DNA of 64,000 bases from Pocillopora verrucosa (Eukaryota > Cnidaria > Anthozoa > Scleractinia > Pocilloporidae): assembly GCF_036669915.1 (NCBI RefSeq), contig NC_089324.1:14238631-14302630 (forward strand), in the 5' to 3' direction. Below the pieces are notes generated by a model. The model made no database searches. It worked only from the letters and a program-made list of their open reading frames with translations, and was not told the origin of the DNA. This document shows, piece after piece, positions 36,603 through 48,029 of the stretch (the stretch's first letter is position 1; the number at the start of each line of letters is the position of its first letter). Made by a program: the position numbers and the translations under genes.

Positions 36603-38712
36603 CAGATTACCCCTTTGTGGCCAAATTCAAAGAAATTTCAATTGATCCTGGGAATTTTCATCAAGACTGTAGGTTGCAAAGTCTGACGAAAACCAAATGT
36701 TATTGAAATTTGCGACCACGCCTTGTCACATATGGTTCGTTCTCGCGCGCCCAATCATGCATGCAATCGCAAATTTATCCAACATTGCACGAAATTATAT
36801 GGTATTTAGATTTATCATGATTCTTTATATATAAGTGACTATTCCATTAAACACCCATCTTTTCTAATGCACGAGACTAAGCTTAGAGAGTTTTAGCGGC
36901 AAAATTTTATTTTTTCACTCTTCGGGGGCCTTCATGTCTTCTGGAACATATGGGGTTGATACATTGCCTAATTGACTCTTCATTTTAAACCAATCATTTC
37001 TCTAACTGTTAATCCCGATTAAGTGTAACACGAGAACGAAAAATTCATTACCAATATTAAGTTGTAACATGCAAAAACTCACATAGTAAATGAAAAAAGT
37101 CGAGATGTTTGAAATAACTATCTGAACCTTTTAAGGACAGTATTTCTCAATCTTAGTCTTCATTTAATAGAGGGAGATTCTTGCACTATGGTGCTTTAAA
37201 CTGACTTCAAATCTTACCAGCGAGTCACAAAAGGTTTTTTATTATTGCCTTACCTTAAATTACTGTTTTACATTTTTATTGCGTTTAATTTTGTTCTATT
37301 CACTTTGTTGCCGGAAGAGTTGTATTAGAGAAAGAACTTTTTGTACATGATTTCCATGTTTTATTTATTTCATTCTTTCGTTTCTTGTTAATTTTTAATC
37401 ACAAACGACCGACATTTCGGACGGCTGTTAGGAAGCAAAAATTTTCTCATGAAAAACGGACTTAAGGTTGGGTTTTCTATAACGATTATGGAACAAAATA
37501 GTGACAATATTAACTTTGTTGATTGAAAATTTTCTTTCGGGATTCTTCCTGGCTTATGGAGAAGATACATGAAGAAATTTTGCTATTTAGAAATGAGTTA
37601 TCTTTCATCTGCTTTAATTTACAACAAAATCTGTGTCCCACAAGATATGGGTTTTATTCTTAATAATTAATACATAAGTTATCTAATAGGACACCACTAT
37701 GTTTGGCGCAACATTTTTTTTAGTTTTGTCCTTTGAAGTTTTTTTTTTCTTTTTTTTATCTTCAGATAGGAGAGATCCACGTGCATGACAAAACGATGGA
37801 TACAGTTTCTAACCCAAAATTTCAGAGAATATTTTAATTCCCTAAACAACAAGATGAAACACGTATCGCGGGAGCGTTTCTTTATAAGAACAAATTATTA
37901 TCATTATTAATATTTATTTACTTTTATTTTACTTTTTATTTTTTAGCTCAAATAACTTGCTCAGCAATGTGTACATTACGATCGTCTCATTTGAACCGGG
38001 AGGATTGGTGACTATCCGAGTACACGAGAAGATTGGAAACCAATTTATCCGCGCGATATTTGATTTTTTTGAAATTACCCGGAAAGAGATTCATAAATAC
38101 GGTGAGAATCTTTCGTATTGTTATACACTTGTCTTTTATTTATCGCTAAGATGAACGCAATTTTGCTTTTTTTTCCTCCTCTTTGCTCAATTTCAAACAA
38201 TGAAAGGTCGAACATTTCATGATTGCGTCGACACGATGATAAAAATTGTCGCCATGGACGCCATGTTGATTGCCGTTCTTGTTCAGTCGATAAACTATTT
38301 CACTCTTTTTTTCTATGTACGATGAACTTCGGTCTCTGGATGACTTGCCTCTTTGAAAGCTATTGAGAACTGGGTATCCTAGAGTTCTGAGATTTCCTGA
38401 AAAAAAACTTTGCAGGCATGAAACGATATAGCAGTGCAATTAAAAGCTCCAAAATTAAACCAATTAATACTAGCTGTGTCTTTCCCTGATATTTATTCGG
38501 TGCTTGACTTTCTTTAACTCTCGATCCTGAATGTAACCACTGATAAAGAAAAAGGCTCTTTCATTGGCAATTACCACTGCTTTTCAGAAACGTGCCCCTG
38601 AGCCCTTACAGAAACTTGTGAGTAGAATCATCTTAGTTGGGATTTTACAGACATTTCACTTTCTGCTACTGAATCTCTCTTAACAGGTATATGAGAGTGG
38701 TGGCTCCGGTAA
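36603..38712. other. Intergenic region between the divergent peptidase and SAP-domain genes
   Basis: AT-rich. A plausible plus-strand exon lies at about 37948-38101: acceptor TTTTTTAG|CTCAAATAAC, donor AATACG|GTGAGA, encoding VYITIVSFEPGGLVTIRV. It could be a 5' exon of the SAP gene or an unrelated exon; joining it directly to the next acceptor (38687) in phase gives a stop. Nothing else was recognised. Confidence 0.35.
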
Positions 38713-41700
38713 ATGGGATGCATAATGTCTAAAAGGACAGGCAGAAGAAGAAGAAACAACGCTAAACACAAGAATGAAGAATCGGCTACTGCCCTGAATG
38801 AATCAGAACACATATTGGATCTTGGAAAGTTTGAAGAGATGAAACGACCTCAACTTCAGACGTTATGCAAACGGTTTGGACTTAAAGCTTCAGGAAAGGC
38901 AAGAAATTATCCTTATGAATCTTTTCCTCTGTGGACCTAAAGTAACAGTTATATTACAGACAGTTTTCTCTTTATAGGTATAAGTAAAATTAAAACTTAG
39001 TGGGATAAAAGGGTGATTTCCTACTATAGATAAAAAAAATATTTCCAAATAGAAAAATATGAAAAAATCCCTGACTTTGTCCTTGTTACGAAATTATTTT
39101 CACCCCTTCAAAGTGAATGATTTTACTCTTAAAGTGTTAATATACTGAAATTTGCATCTTCTTAATTCAATCTAAGTCTTTCAGTTGATAATTCATCATC
39201 ATAATGCGAAATGCACACATGTATGGAAAAATCTGACTTCGTCCTTGTTAAGAAATTATTTTCATCCCTGTTAAGTGAATGATTTATAAAAACTCTTAAA
39301 GTGGTACAGTAACTAATGCTGAAATTTACATTTCTTCAATTCAATTCATGATAATGCAAAATGCGCACAGGTCCAAGCCAATAGATGGCTAAACTTTGAC
39401 AGTTTTGTTATGCCTATTGACAGAGCACACACTATATTTAACCCTTTAAATCCCATGATTGACTAAGACAGAATTTCACCCAACGATATCAATATCAAGT
39501 AGACAAGAATAAAGAAAAATATTAATTAGGGAATTATTAGTTGATCTAATACCAAATTCCTCGTAGCTAACATCAGAGGTAAGGAGAATTACTTGTGAGA
39601 TCTTAGTGGTGAAAGAAGTAAAGACTAGATCATGAACAAGGTGTCAGCAACTGACAGGAGAGCTTTAACTCTATTTCTGTCTCTCCCTTGTCTCATTAGA
39701 ATACTGAGCTTGTTGAGAGACTTAAAGAACATGTCAGCAACAACAACAACAACAACAACAATACAGAGGAACAACCATTGTCATCAAGTTCTCACCAAGA
39801 AACAGAGGAACCTGAAAAGCCAGGCAATGTTACCTTTGAAAAAGCTGACAGTCATGTACAGGAAGTGAATGAACCCAAAAAACTAAGCAATGTTACTTTT
39901 GAAATAGCTGATAGTCAAATTCCCACAGATGAACATGTCCATATTAGCAGTAATGATAGTAGTAGCTGTGACTCTCCAAGTAGTCATGTAGACCTTCAAG
40001 CAGGTGACGTGAATGGGTGTGTCAACCCAGACAGCACAGTAGAAGCAAATGATCAAGCAAATGCAGAGCAAGCAAAGTCTAAACCTGATTTGTCTTCAAG
40101 CAGAATTTTGAAAGACCTGAACTGCACAGACCCACCTTCCACAGGTCAGTAAAACGATAAATGTGTAACAGCTAAAATTATTTTAAGTGACACTAAAACC
40201 TAATTTTGCAACATATTTTCTATAATTCCAATAATTAGAAACCCTGAAAATCTAGCTAATTTAATGGATAAAGAATTACATTGTAGCATGAGAACCTGAC
40301 ATGTTTGAACCTACATGTGTGTGACTGACAGCATTCAGACAAAATTTTGCACGTGCTATCTATAGTCTCATTTTCCAAACTAAACCTTAGCACCAAGGAG
40401 TGACTCAAATCTAATGTCTTCTTACAATATCACCCCTGGATCACACAATTAAAGTCACAAGAATATAAGAGATTATCACAAAGTGAAGGAGCTCTCCAAA
40501 AAAATTCTTCTTGTCAGCATCTTAGGAAATGTGTGGGGAATGGTACAGAGAATATGTATACTGATGTTAAGCAGGTAATTTAGTGTTAACAACTGAGTTG
40601 AAAACATTAATTAGCCACTGTAAAGGGTTAAAAAGCTGACGTTTCGAGCGTTAGCCCTTCGTCAGAGCGATTGGGTTAATGCTTGAAACATCAGCTTTTT
40701 ACCCTTTACAGTGGCTAATTTACGTTTTCAACTCAGATGTTAACACTAAACTACCTGCTATACTCTCCCACTGATGCAGCACCACAGTTTCTTTAGAAAC
40801 TTACTCCTTTATACTGATGTTAAGTAGTAGAGGGTTGAAAACATGATTGTCTTACCTGTATCGCTAAAAGATTTAAGAGGAAGTAGTAACTAGTGCTTAC
40901 AGCATAGACAACTTAGCTTATCAATGGCCTACAAACACTTGATAAACAAAAAAAGTTATATCCATCATCAAAAAATTAGCTCATGTGTCAATGCGTATTC
41001 ATTGAAATATGAAATATGTGGGAAGTTTAAAACACAAAAGATGCATATTGTAAGGGTTGCTGATGGCTTAGCTCAGGGCAACTGCAGCTTCTTAAGTGCT
41101 TCATATAGGCTTACAGCTGCCAAGTGAATCAATTACATTGTAACATTTTTAAACATTGTTAATGTGGCACATACTTTAGAGAGATTCCCTCTGTCAAGCT
41201 TCAATGTGCTTGAACAATAATATTGACATCAGCATGGAAAACAGGAATATGAAGCATTCTCAGAAAACTGAATTTAGTCTGCAAATTTCATTAAGTAACA
41301 GATAGCTAAGTTATTACATTGATTTATAACCTTTACAGGTCAAAACAGTGACACAAAGAAAGCTAAATTGGATACTTGTACCAAATGGTGCGTTGTTGAA
41401 GGCCTTTTTAAACAGGAAAACAAGGCCGTGTGGAAGAAGATTTTTCTTTCTGGAGGGAAGGCTATGATTTCCAACAGTTTTGGTAAAAGAGTCCCTTTTG
41501 TTTTGGAGCCATGTGGATTGATGACGCCCAAAGACTGTGATGACAACTATATCTGTGGAAGCTGTGTCAGGGACAATGAAGTAGCATTAAGATGCAAAGG
41601 TAGCTCAAGAGTTGTGCATTCTTCTGCTGTGCCACAAGAACCCGATGATGCTGGTAAGGTTGTTACCATTTCTTGTCCTCCCAAGCATTCAGTTACTTTA

Positions 41701-43720
41701 AGTTGTAATGGCCAACTCAGAGTGGCTGATAAATGTTCCTGTTTATTCCTGGATTCTGCATGGGGCTTGTTATATTTTAAAAATCTCAGACATCTGTAAT
41801 TGGGAGAAGCCTGGCACAAAAAAAATTAAAAAACTAAATATGAATTCTTTAATGTCGTACATGAAGGAGGCAGGTACTGACTCTTGAATATCCAGGTGCT
41901 GGTATATACACCAACTCTGTCTTTTAATGAGAACTCTGCCTAGAGAAGTATTCTGCTCCTCTCAGTCAATCATTGGATACTTGTCCATTGCCTATAACCC
42001 TGAGACACTTTTTCCCTGTAGCTTTTCTCCAACCAGTTATACTCCAGATATCTGATATTTCTCCTCTTCTTATCAACTTTCTGTTTGGAAAAAAAAGTGA
42101 TATTTTAAGGAGAAATTCCTCTGAGGACATTTCAGGGAGTGAAAAAGTTAACTATGGATCCTTGTTCTTTTTTGGCTTGTTCTTGCCTGACTCCCCCAAG
42201 GAGTTTCAATGCATAGCAGCAAATCGTAAGGAAAGCTTAGTGAAATGCAGGGGGGTAACCTTTCAGTGGATTGGCATCCCATCCAGGGAAGAGTAATAAT
42301 ACTCCTTGTTGCTTCATACTACAGAAACCAGAATAAGCGCTAACTGAATGGGTCTGACTCAGCTGGAGTACAGATGTTACTTTTTTTACCTTGGGAATAG
42401 ACAGACAAAGCTTTATTTGTATAAATCATTTAAATTAAATTATAATAATTATTTTCTTATTTCACAGTATTGTTGATTGATTAGAAAATAATGTTTTTTT
42501 TTTCCTTAGTATCAAGATGGTTATGTGACACTTTGTGAACCATACTAAACTATGAAATAGCAGTCCAAAAGTGACATGCTTACCTGTACAATGTAGATTT
42601 TTCATTAAACTTGGTAAGTTTCTTTGCTCATCCTGAATGCTCTGTTTTTTTTTTTCACTTTAGAGCCCACTGCTGTATGCAGCACACCCTTATCATCCAG
42701 TCACAGTCTGCTGACAAGCTTTTCAAGATCAGGCTCAGTGAAGCGCAAGAGGAGTGAAGATGCAAACAGTTCTGTAGTGAACTCATCGACTGACTTTAAC
42801 CAAATGGAGAAGAAACCGAGGAAAGATACCATTGTCAGATCTGGTAGCAGCACTCCAGCAAGCCCTCAAGTTCGCAGAGCCAGGGGAGAACAGCTGGTGT
42901 TACCCAGGTGATGATAATGTTACCTCTCCCAAACATCTTCCATCTATTTTCCAGCAACAAGTTATGAGAATAATGATTTTAGATATATGAAATTCATATC
43001 TTTGCACTGCGGTGAAGAAACAAATTTAAGAGATCCTTGCAGCTAAGAACACCACTGAACTAGTAGTTGAAAATAGGACCTGAAAAAAATCTTGTACGGG
43101 CCTGAATTTTTTCAGGTCCTATTTTAAACTACTATTTCAGTAGTGTTCTTAGCTGCAAGGATCTCTTAAATAAGTTATGAGAATTTTTTTAACTCGTCAG
43201 CTTAGAGTTTTTATCTCCAATTTGGTATCCTCTTCAAATGATCTAACATCAAGTTATTATAATTGTTAAATAACTTAATCTTATTGAATGTAACTGCTTC
43301 ATCCTTTCAACCCCTAAGGCTGACTAGCATCTATTTTCTCCTCACAACGTCACTGCTGAATCAAAAACTCAAGTCGTGAGAATAAAAGAAATGATCACCA
43401 CCTTAAGAAGATCATGATTATGAGACAAATTCTCCTTGTCAGTACCATAGGAATTGTATTAGAACAGTATGGAGAATATGCAAACTGATGTTAAGGACTC
43501 ACAGGTTAATAATCATTTTTTCAGAAACCTCACGAGACCATGGCAACCAAAGAAAACAACAAAGACATCACAGAGTGTTGTTAGAGAAGACACAGAATTT
43601 GCCAAAAGAGTTGAGGAGATTATCAAAAAAACACAACCAGGCTCAGAAGAAGAAATGTTCATGATAATGTTTTCTAAATCTAGCAGGATTCAACGTTCAC
43701 CCACTAAGACTACTGAGTAA
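38713..43720 (+). CDS. SAP-domain protein with DPPA2/4-like C-terminal domain, 5 exons, 461 aa
   Basis: Exons 38713-38898, 39700-40144, 41339-41653, 42664-42907 and 43525-43720 are in phase and total 1386 nt; intron 1 is GC-AG. A basic N-terminus is followed by a SAP motif at about 40-76 (KRPQLQTLCKRFGLKASGK plus NTELVERLKEH across intron 1), a DNA-binding helix-turn-helix. An 8-Asn run and two repeats of E-P-x-K...NVTFE-x-ADS follow. Exon 3 encodes WCVVEG...W..., GGKAMI, GKRVPFVLEPCG and DDNYICGSCVRDNEV, the pattern of the DPPA2/DPPA4 C-terminal domain, which in mammals works with SAP in chromatin regulation of pluripotency. Likely nuclear localisation signals are VKRKRSED and KKPRKD (exon 4). 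A second Met is four codons in. Exon 3 could instead end at an upstream donor at 41597 (AAAG|GTAGCT, same phase). Homology to DPPA2/4 is inferred by eye. Confidence 0.75.
38899..39699 (+). other. GC-AG intron inside the SAP domain
   Basis: Exon 1 ends AGGAAAG followed by GCAAGA rather than GT. The acceptor is CTCATTAG. Only this boundary joins the two halves of the SAP motif in frame (LKASGK to NTELVE). It contains a family D element at 39439-39622. Confidence 0.75.
39439..39622. repeat. Family D element
   Basis: Starts AACCCTTTAAATCCCATG. Shows attagttgatctaatacca uninterrupted, which serves as the empty site for the nested MITE at 11614-12075. Confidence 0.8.
40381..40838. repeat. Family A element split by a C element
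   Basis: The A sequence runs to 40571 and resumes at 40810. The break carries a 15 bp duplicated target. Located in intron 2 of the SAP gene. Confidence 0.85.
40572..40809. mobile_element. Family C palindromic element, full copy with 15 bp target duplication
   Basis: TATACTGATGTTAAG occurs at 40557-40571 and again at 40810-40824. The 238 bp insert contains a hairpin with arms such as gttgaaaacattaattagcc and its near complement, a core cgtttcgagcgttagccc, and a tail gcaccacagtttctttag. No open frame. A long target duplication suggests LINE-type target-primed insertion. Confidence 0.85.
42972..43171. mobile_element. Hairpin element H with 13 bp target duplication
   Basis: AAGTTATGAGAAT is at 42959-42971 and 43172-43184. 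The 200 bp insert has arms taagagatccttgcagctaa and ttagctgcaaggatctctta spanning most of its right part. The duplicated copy of this locus near 49620 has a single ggttatgagaatt and no insert. Located in intron 4 of the SAP gene. Confidence 0.85.
43303..43506. repeat. Family A element
   Basis: Landmarks caacccctaaggctgacta, aagaaatgatcaccacc, gagaatatgcaaactgatg and ctcacaggttaa. The same element is present in the duplicated segment at 49736-49942, so it predates the duplication. Confidence 0.8.
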
Positions 43721-44678
43721 TGTTCTTATTTAAGTGAGATTGCATCAAAGTTTTAATTTGCAGGAGGTTTTGGCAGCCTACAACTTTGATAAATATTGTT
43801 TGTAAACAAGATTGTAACATAGCTTCATCGAATGAGTAAACAGCAGTAATTGAAATATTTCAAGTTGTAGCCTAAGCATCCAATTTGACTCAGAATTTCT
43901 CATTCCATCTAATTGTAAAACATTCTTTTCAAAGTAATTCCTATTTTCCTTACAATTTTTTGAGACTTTATTTTAAGTACATTTACTGTTAAAAGTTTAT
44001 TGTCCTAACTTTTAGATCCTGAATTTTATTTTGATGTTGTAGTTTCCTTGTTAAATTTGTTTAGTTACAGATCAAAAACATAGAGAGGACGTTACTCTAG
44101 ATATTTTTTTCATAAGTGTTTTGTAACTGAAAAAAGCCTGTCTTGCACTTAAAATGGGAAGGTATATTTGAAGCTCAGTGAAGGATGCAAGTCAGAAGAA
44201 AATTTATTTTTAGGAACAGTGAAATTATAAACTGTGAATTGTTTTCTCCCACAATAATGGGTATAGTGAAAGCCAAAAAAAACTTTCATGCACTTTAGGC
44301 TGAAATTATTATAATCCTGTGGAGAATTCAAGGATTCAAGAAAACTGCTTTTAGGAGTGCTTGTTTGAAATTCATTACAATCCACAGGAGTTTCAATAAA
44401 AGTCAGAAACTGGCATTCTTCCACCACCTTTAAGAGATCTTACTTCTTTCAGTTTTTCTGAGAATAGTCTCTCATGTGGGGTTCTCCTGACAGCCCCTTT
44501 CCAGGCAGAGCCACCTATTGCAACATCAGCTGCCTCTTATGGACAAAGTTATTGAAACCTCTGAATCTCTTTGATTTTGAACCTCTCATCCTGGTTTAGA
44601 TGAGTCAATTTAAAACAATTCTTAAAGTTATGCTTTTTTTTAACAAAATGAAGTGCATTTTGAGTAATGAACTCTCGT

Positions 44679-44684
44679 AATAAA
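44679..44684 (+). terminator. Candidate polyadenylation signal of the SAP gene
   Basis: AATAAA about 960 bp after the stop codon, conserved in the duplicated 3' flank. Another AATAAA lies near 44394 (tttcaataaaagtcag). Which one is used cannot be told. Confidence 0.35.
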
Positions 44685-45208
44685 ATGCCTTGTTTAAAAA
44701 TCTACAAAATCTATTTTGTGGTGTTATTTATGAATGAATTTCTGTGAGATGTGCCCTGTTCTCTGGAATAAGTAGATTAGAAAATAGAAACATAGGGGTT
44801 TGTCAAATAGTTGTCTTTTCAGATTGGAAATGATTTTTTTTCCTTTGAGGGGCTTAAATGAAGGTGGTTTGGATTTATTATATTTTCCTAACACCTTACT
44901 GGTTCTGATTAAAAACCAAGGTAAAAGTGAAGTCTCTATTTAAGTCAAGAGGCCCATCTTGCCGGTGTTTGTCCAGGTTTCCCAACTACCCCATTGCATG
45001 GGATGCTTATAACAACTCTTCTTTTAAAGTTCCATTAGACCTTTTTTAATGGCCAAAAAATTTTATGATGGTGACTGAAATTAGATATTGCCTCTAATTT
45101 GCATCTGGTAGGTGAATACGTAGAGTAAGAATGTATGAAAAGTAATGACTCATTCAAACGTTGAACTAAATCCTCCTACTTGAGTGAATGGTATACCTGT
45201 AAGGATTC

Positions 45209-45346
45209 TTAACCCTTGAACTCCCATGAGTAACCAGGACAGAATTTCTCCTTGCAATATCAATACAATATCAACCAGATCAGTGATGAGAATGAAGAAA
45301 AATTTCAATTTAGGGATAATTAGTTGATTTGATGCGAAATTCGCAC
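45209..45346. repeat. Family D element, truncated
   Basis: Begins TTAACCCTTGAACTCCCATG and follows the D sequence to agttgatttgatgcgaaatt, then breaks off. Confidence 0.7.
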
Positions 45347-45473
45347 TCTACGATTGTTATTCGAGGATTGTCGATTCATTTATTTTCATTCATTAACGAG
45401 GTCGGCTTTTCTTCCCAGTAAAGGGCTATTACGTTTACATGATAAACAAAATAATACATGGTTTCTTGTAGAA

Positions 45474-45570
45474 ATGGAATTTCTCTACTCGTGTACAACT
45501 CGACATCTCACTCGTTCGCTGCGCTAACTCGTGAGCTATCGAGTTGAACATTCGAAGAGAAATTCAATAT
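45474..45570. repeat. Inverted-repeat element
   Basis: Arms GGAATTTCTCTACTCGTGT and GAAGAGAAATTC, with inner ACAACTCGA and TCGAGTTGAA, around a central tcgttcgctgcgctaactcg. A palindromic MITE-like unit. Confidence 0.6.
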
Positions 45571-45599
45571 TTAGGCGCGCCCAAGAATTATTCACAATT

Positions 45600-46360
45600 T
45601 TATTTCAAAGCACGAGCATTATCGCGCCAAGAACGAAAGTCACATCAACTTCATAGGCAAATGTCGCAGGGAACTTGTATGGTGTGTTAGTTATAATATT
45701 TCTGAAAATAACAATGGTTCATATAGTTGACACAAGTGTATAGTTGTTTAAATCGAATTTTTTTTGTATTCAAACTACACCGAAAAAACAGGCGGTCGGC
45801 ATATGAAATCCCATTTCAACATGTTTCGAAAATTAAATGCTTCATTCGAATTGTTTAGATATTTAAATGACTTTCACAAGTTTATAGTTTAAACATCATC
45901 ACACATGTTCTTCAAATTCTGAAAGACATAACTATCGATCCGCCATCAAACTAAAGGAAAAACCTCAACAACAATTTTCCTTGTACCATTTCTAAAAATA
46001 CCTAGCGTTTAAAGTTTAGAAGTTGAGCTATGCTTGGCCACAAGAATTTAGCGAACCCCTCCTAACATAATTGTCTTCGAAGGTGTGGGTAAACTCAGGA
46101 AAAAGAAAATAAGAAACTAAGTGAACTTTTGTATAGACATGAGCATTGGCACTTAGCTTAGAAACACAAACCGTGTATTATCAAAAAGATCGAAACCGAA
46201 GATTCTACGAAAGACAAGTATACCATCTAGGGGAAAAGAAGGGGATGAGCTCAACCCAGATGGGTCACTAGGCTTTTAAACACCCTTTGACTTCAAATCT
46301 CTCCCCCCCCCCCCCCCCACACTCCCCTCCCCTCATCTTAGTACCCCGCTAAACTCTTAT
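45600..46360. repeat. Left arm of a large inverted duplication
   Basis: Segments such as gaaatcccatttcaac, tgcttcattcgaattgt and cacaagaatttagcgaacccctcc reappear reverse-complemented, diverged, at about 56900-57450. The motif tctacgaaagacaagtatac...gatgagctcaacccagatgg also recurs at 48080-48150 and, inverted, at 55800-55870. The arms extend into the beta-trefoil exon copies. Confidence 0.75.
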
Positions 46361-46451
46361 CTGTTAAATCTCCAGACTTCTCTGAGCTATTTTCCTGCAA
46401 TACCTTTGCCAAATGGAAATGTATGCAATTAATGATGTATTTACCCTATAG

Positions 46452-47758
46452 CAGACAAATGGCGAAATCTTTAAGCACAGTCTCAAAATGTGCAGAGAAT
46501 TTGCACGTGGTCTGACTTTGGTTTTCATTGAGGCAAGTCTGAGAGACGACATGTAGATAGATAGATAGATAGTTTATTATCAAATAAAATACATTGCAGC
46601 CATAGGCTGAATTGCGTGCTTTTCACAATCATTGATTATATAAGACTATATAAGACTACCTATTACAAAAATGCTAAGACCTAAATAAAATTACTAATAT
46701 AACTAATATAGCTAATATACAGCAGTGGAATAGCTAAAAATCTAGGTTAGCACACGCGCACATAGCCGGGATAAATGAAAATTTAAAACGGTCAGTGCGA
46801 AAGCGCGGCATGTTAAAAACGCGCCGGTGTCTATTATTGTAAGCTGAAAAATGCCTATCTCAAATTATATAATTTGTGAGATGGATTTGAGACAGACAAA
46901 AACAGATCCGTAAATAATTTCATGCGTCTGTCATAGAGCGAAGCTAAACCTTGCCTGTCTAAAGAGTCATGGTATGACAGTTCTGGTGAAATGATGGATA
47001 ATGTGCGTCTTTGGATCCTTTCAATGGTATCACTAAGATACGCAGGTAACGCATGATGGAATATTTGTGCGTAGTATTCCAGAACAGGACGTATAGTTGT
47101 ACAATAAAAATTAATTATGTCATCCGCTGGAACGCAGGCTCTCTTTAGGAGGACTAAAAAGTATAATCGTTTGTTTGCTCTTTTTATAACATCATTGACG
47201 TGGTTATTCCACTTAAGGTTACACGAAATAGTCATGCCTAGGACCCTAGCTCTCTCTACTGTCTCTAATACTTTGCCATCGACCAAGAGTTTCTGCCTTT
47301 TGTAGTCGATATGGGTGAATGGCAGATCTGTTTTACCAAATGCAATCGGTGAGAACCAAAAAAGTAGGTCTATCAATAACATTCTTACAATTAAAACTAC
47401 AGAAATAATGGCACCTATGCTACAATCAAAATAGTCAACACCTTGGAATAGCATCACAATCCTTAACCCTATGATCCTAAGGGGTGACTTTCATCTAATT
47501 TCTCACTACAGAACTTTATCTAAATCCCACACTATGGTCACAAGAAGAGGAAACATTGCACGAAAATACAAGTAGAAAAGAAAGTTTCTTGCCTTGTCTT
47601 GACCTGTCAATATAATATTAATGTGGTTTACTAAACAAGTGTCTTGTTTATCACTATACTTTTCAACAGCTCATTTTGAGATCCACCCTGCTGTGGAGCA
47701 GGATCATCAAGTTGTCATTTCAGAACATGAAAGTGGTAGTGATCTGGACATAAACGAG
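46452..47758 (+). pseudogene. Diverged beta-trefoil gene copy, broken by a LINE
   Basis: Homologous to exons 2 and 3 of the minus-strand gene at 53233-56381. The first exon starts after ACCCTATAG at 46452, runs open for about 33 codons with weak similarity to the intact exon, is interrupted by the LINE at 46553-47309, and resumes WVNGRSVLPNAIGENQKS. The second exon is 47670-47758 (FEIHPAVEQ...QVVISEHESGSDLDINE), shortened by about 13 codons but with intact splice signals. No terminal exon follows. Probably non-functional. Confidence 0.7.
46553..47309 (-). mobile_element. 5'-truncated LINE 3' end (CR1/L2/Jockey-like reverse transcriptase C-terminus)
   Basis: The minus-strand frame contains ARVLGMTISCNLKWNNHV, LKRACVPADDIINFYCTTIR and ERIQRRTLSIISPE, typical of the C-terminal part of non-LTR reverse transcriptases. 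The 3' end has a GATA-type microsatellite tail (46553-46573 on the plus strand). The first ~50 residues of the 200-codon open frame are not LINE but antisense of the host exon. Confidence 0.8.
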
Positions 47759-48029
47759 GTATGATGGCAGAAAATTGCCTGTTAATAGTTGTATGTCAGG
47801 GCTAAATCAAACATCAAAAATCAAATGTGTCCTTGTCTTGGACACTTTTTTTATGGACTTATTGAATGAATGAGCAAGGATCTTACTCACTCACCCAGAA
47901 ACTCAACACAGAAAACTGGATAGATATTTCTTTATGTCCCATTATGAATTTGCAGTGCCATCATCAACCATAACATGATAGAAATCATGAGCTAATCATG
48001 TAATTGCTATATGATAGCCAAGGATAATC

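Noticed and set aside
38146..38439. Minus-strand 97-residue frame between the peptidase and SAP genes
   Set aside because: No domain, no splice support, and it runs antisense to a low-complexity region.
41654..41799. Continuation of SAP-gene exon 3 to the stop at 41799
   Set aside because: A good GTAAGG donor at 41654 gives the correct phase to exon 4, and the intact downstream exons show conserved coding features such as nuclear localisation signals.
46855..47457. A 200-residue minus-strand protein as a host gene
   Set aside because: It is a LINE fragment continuing into antisense of a host exon.
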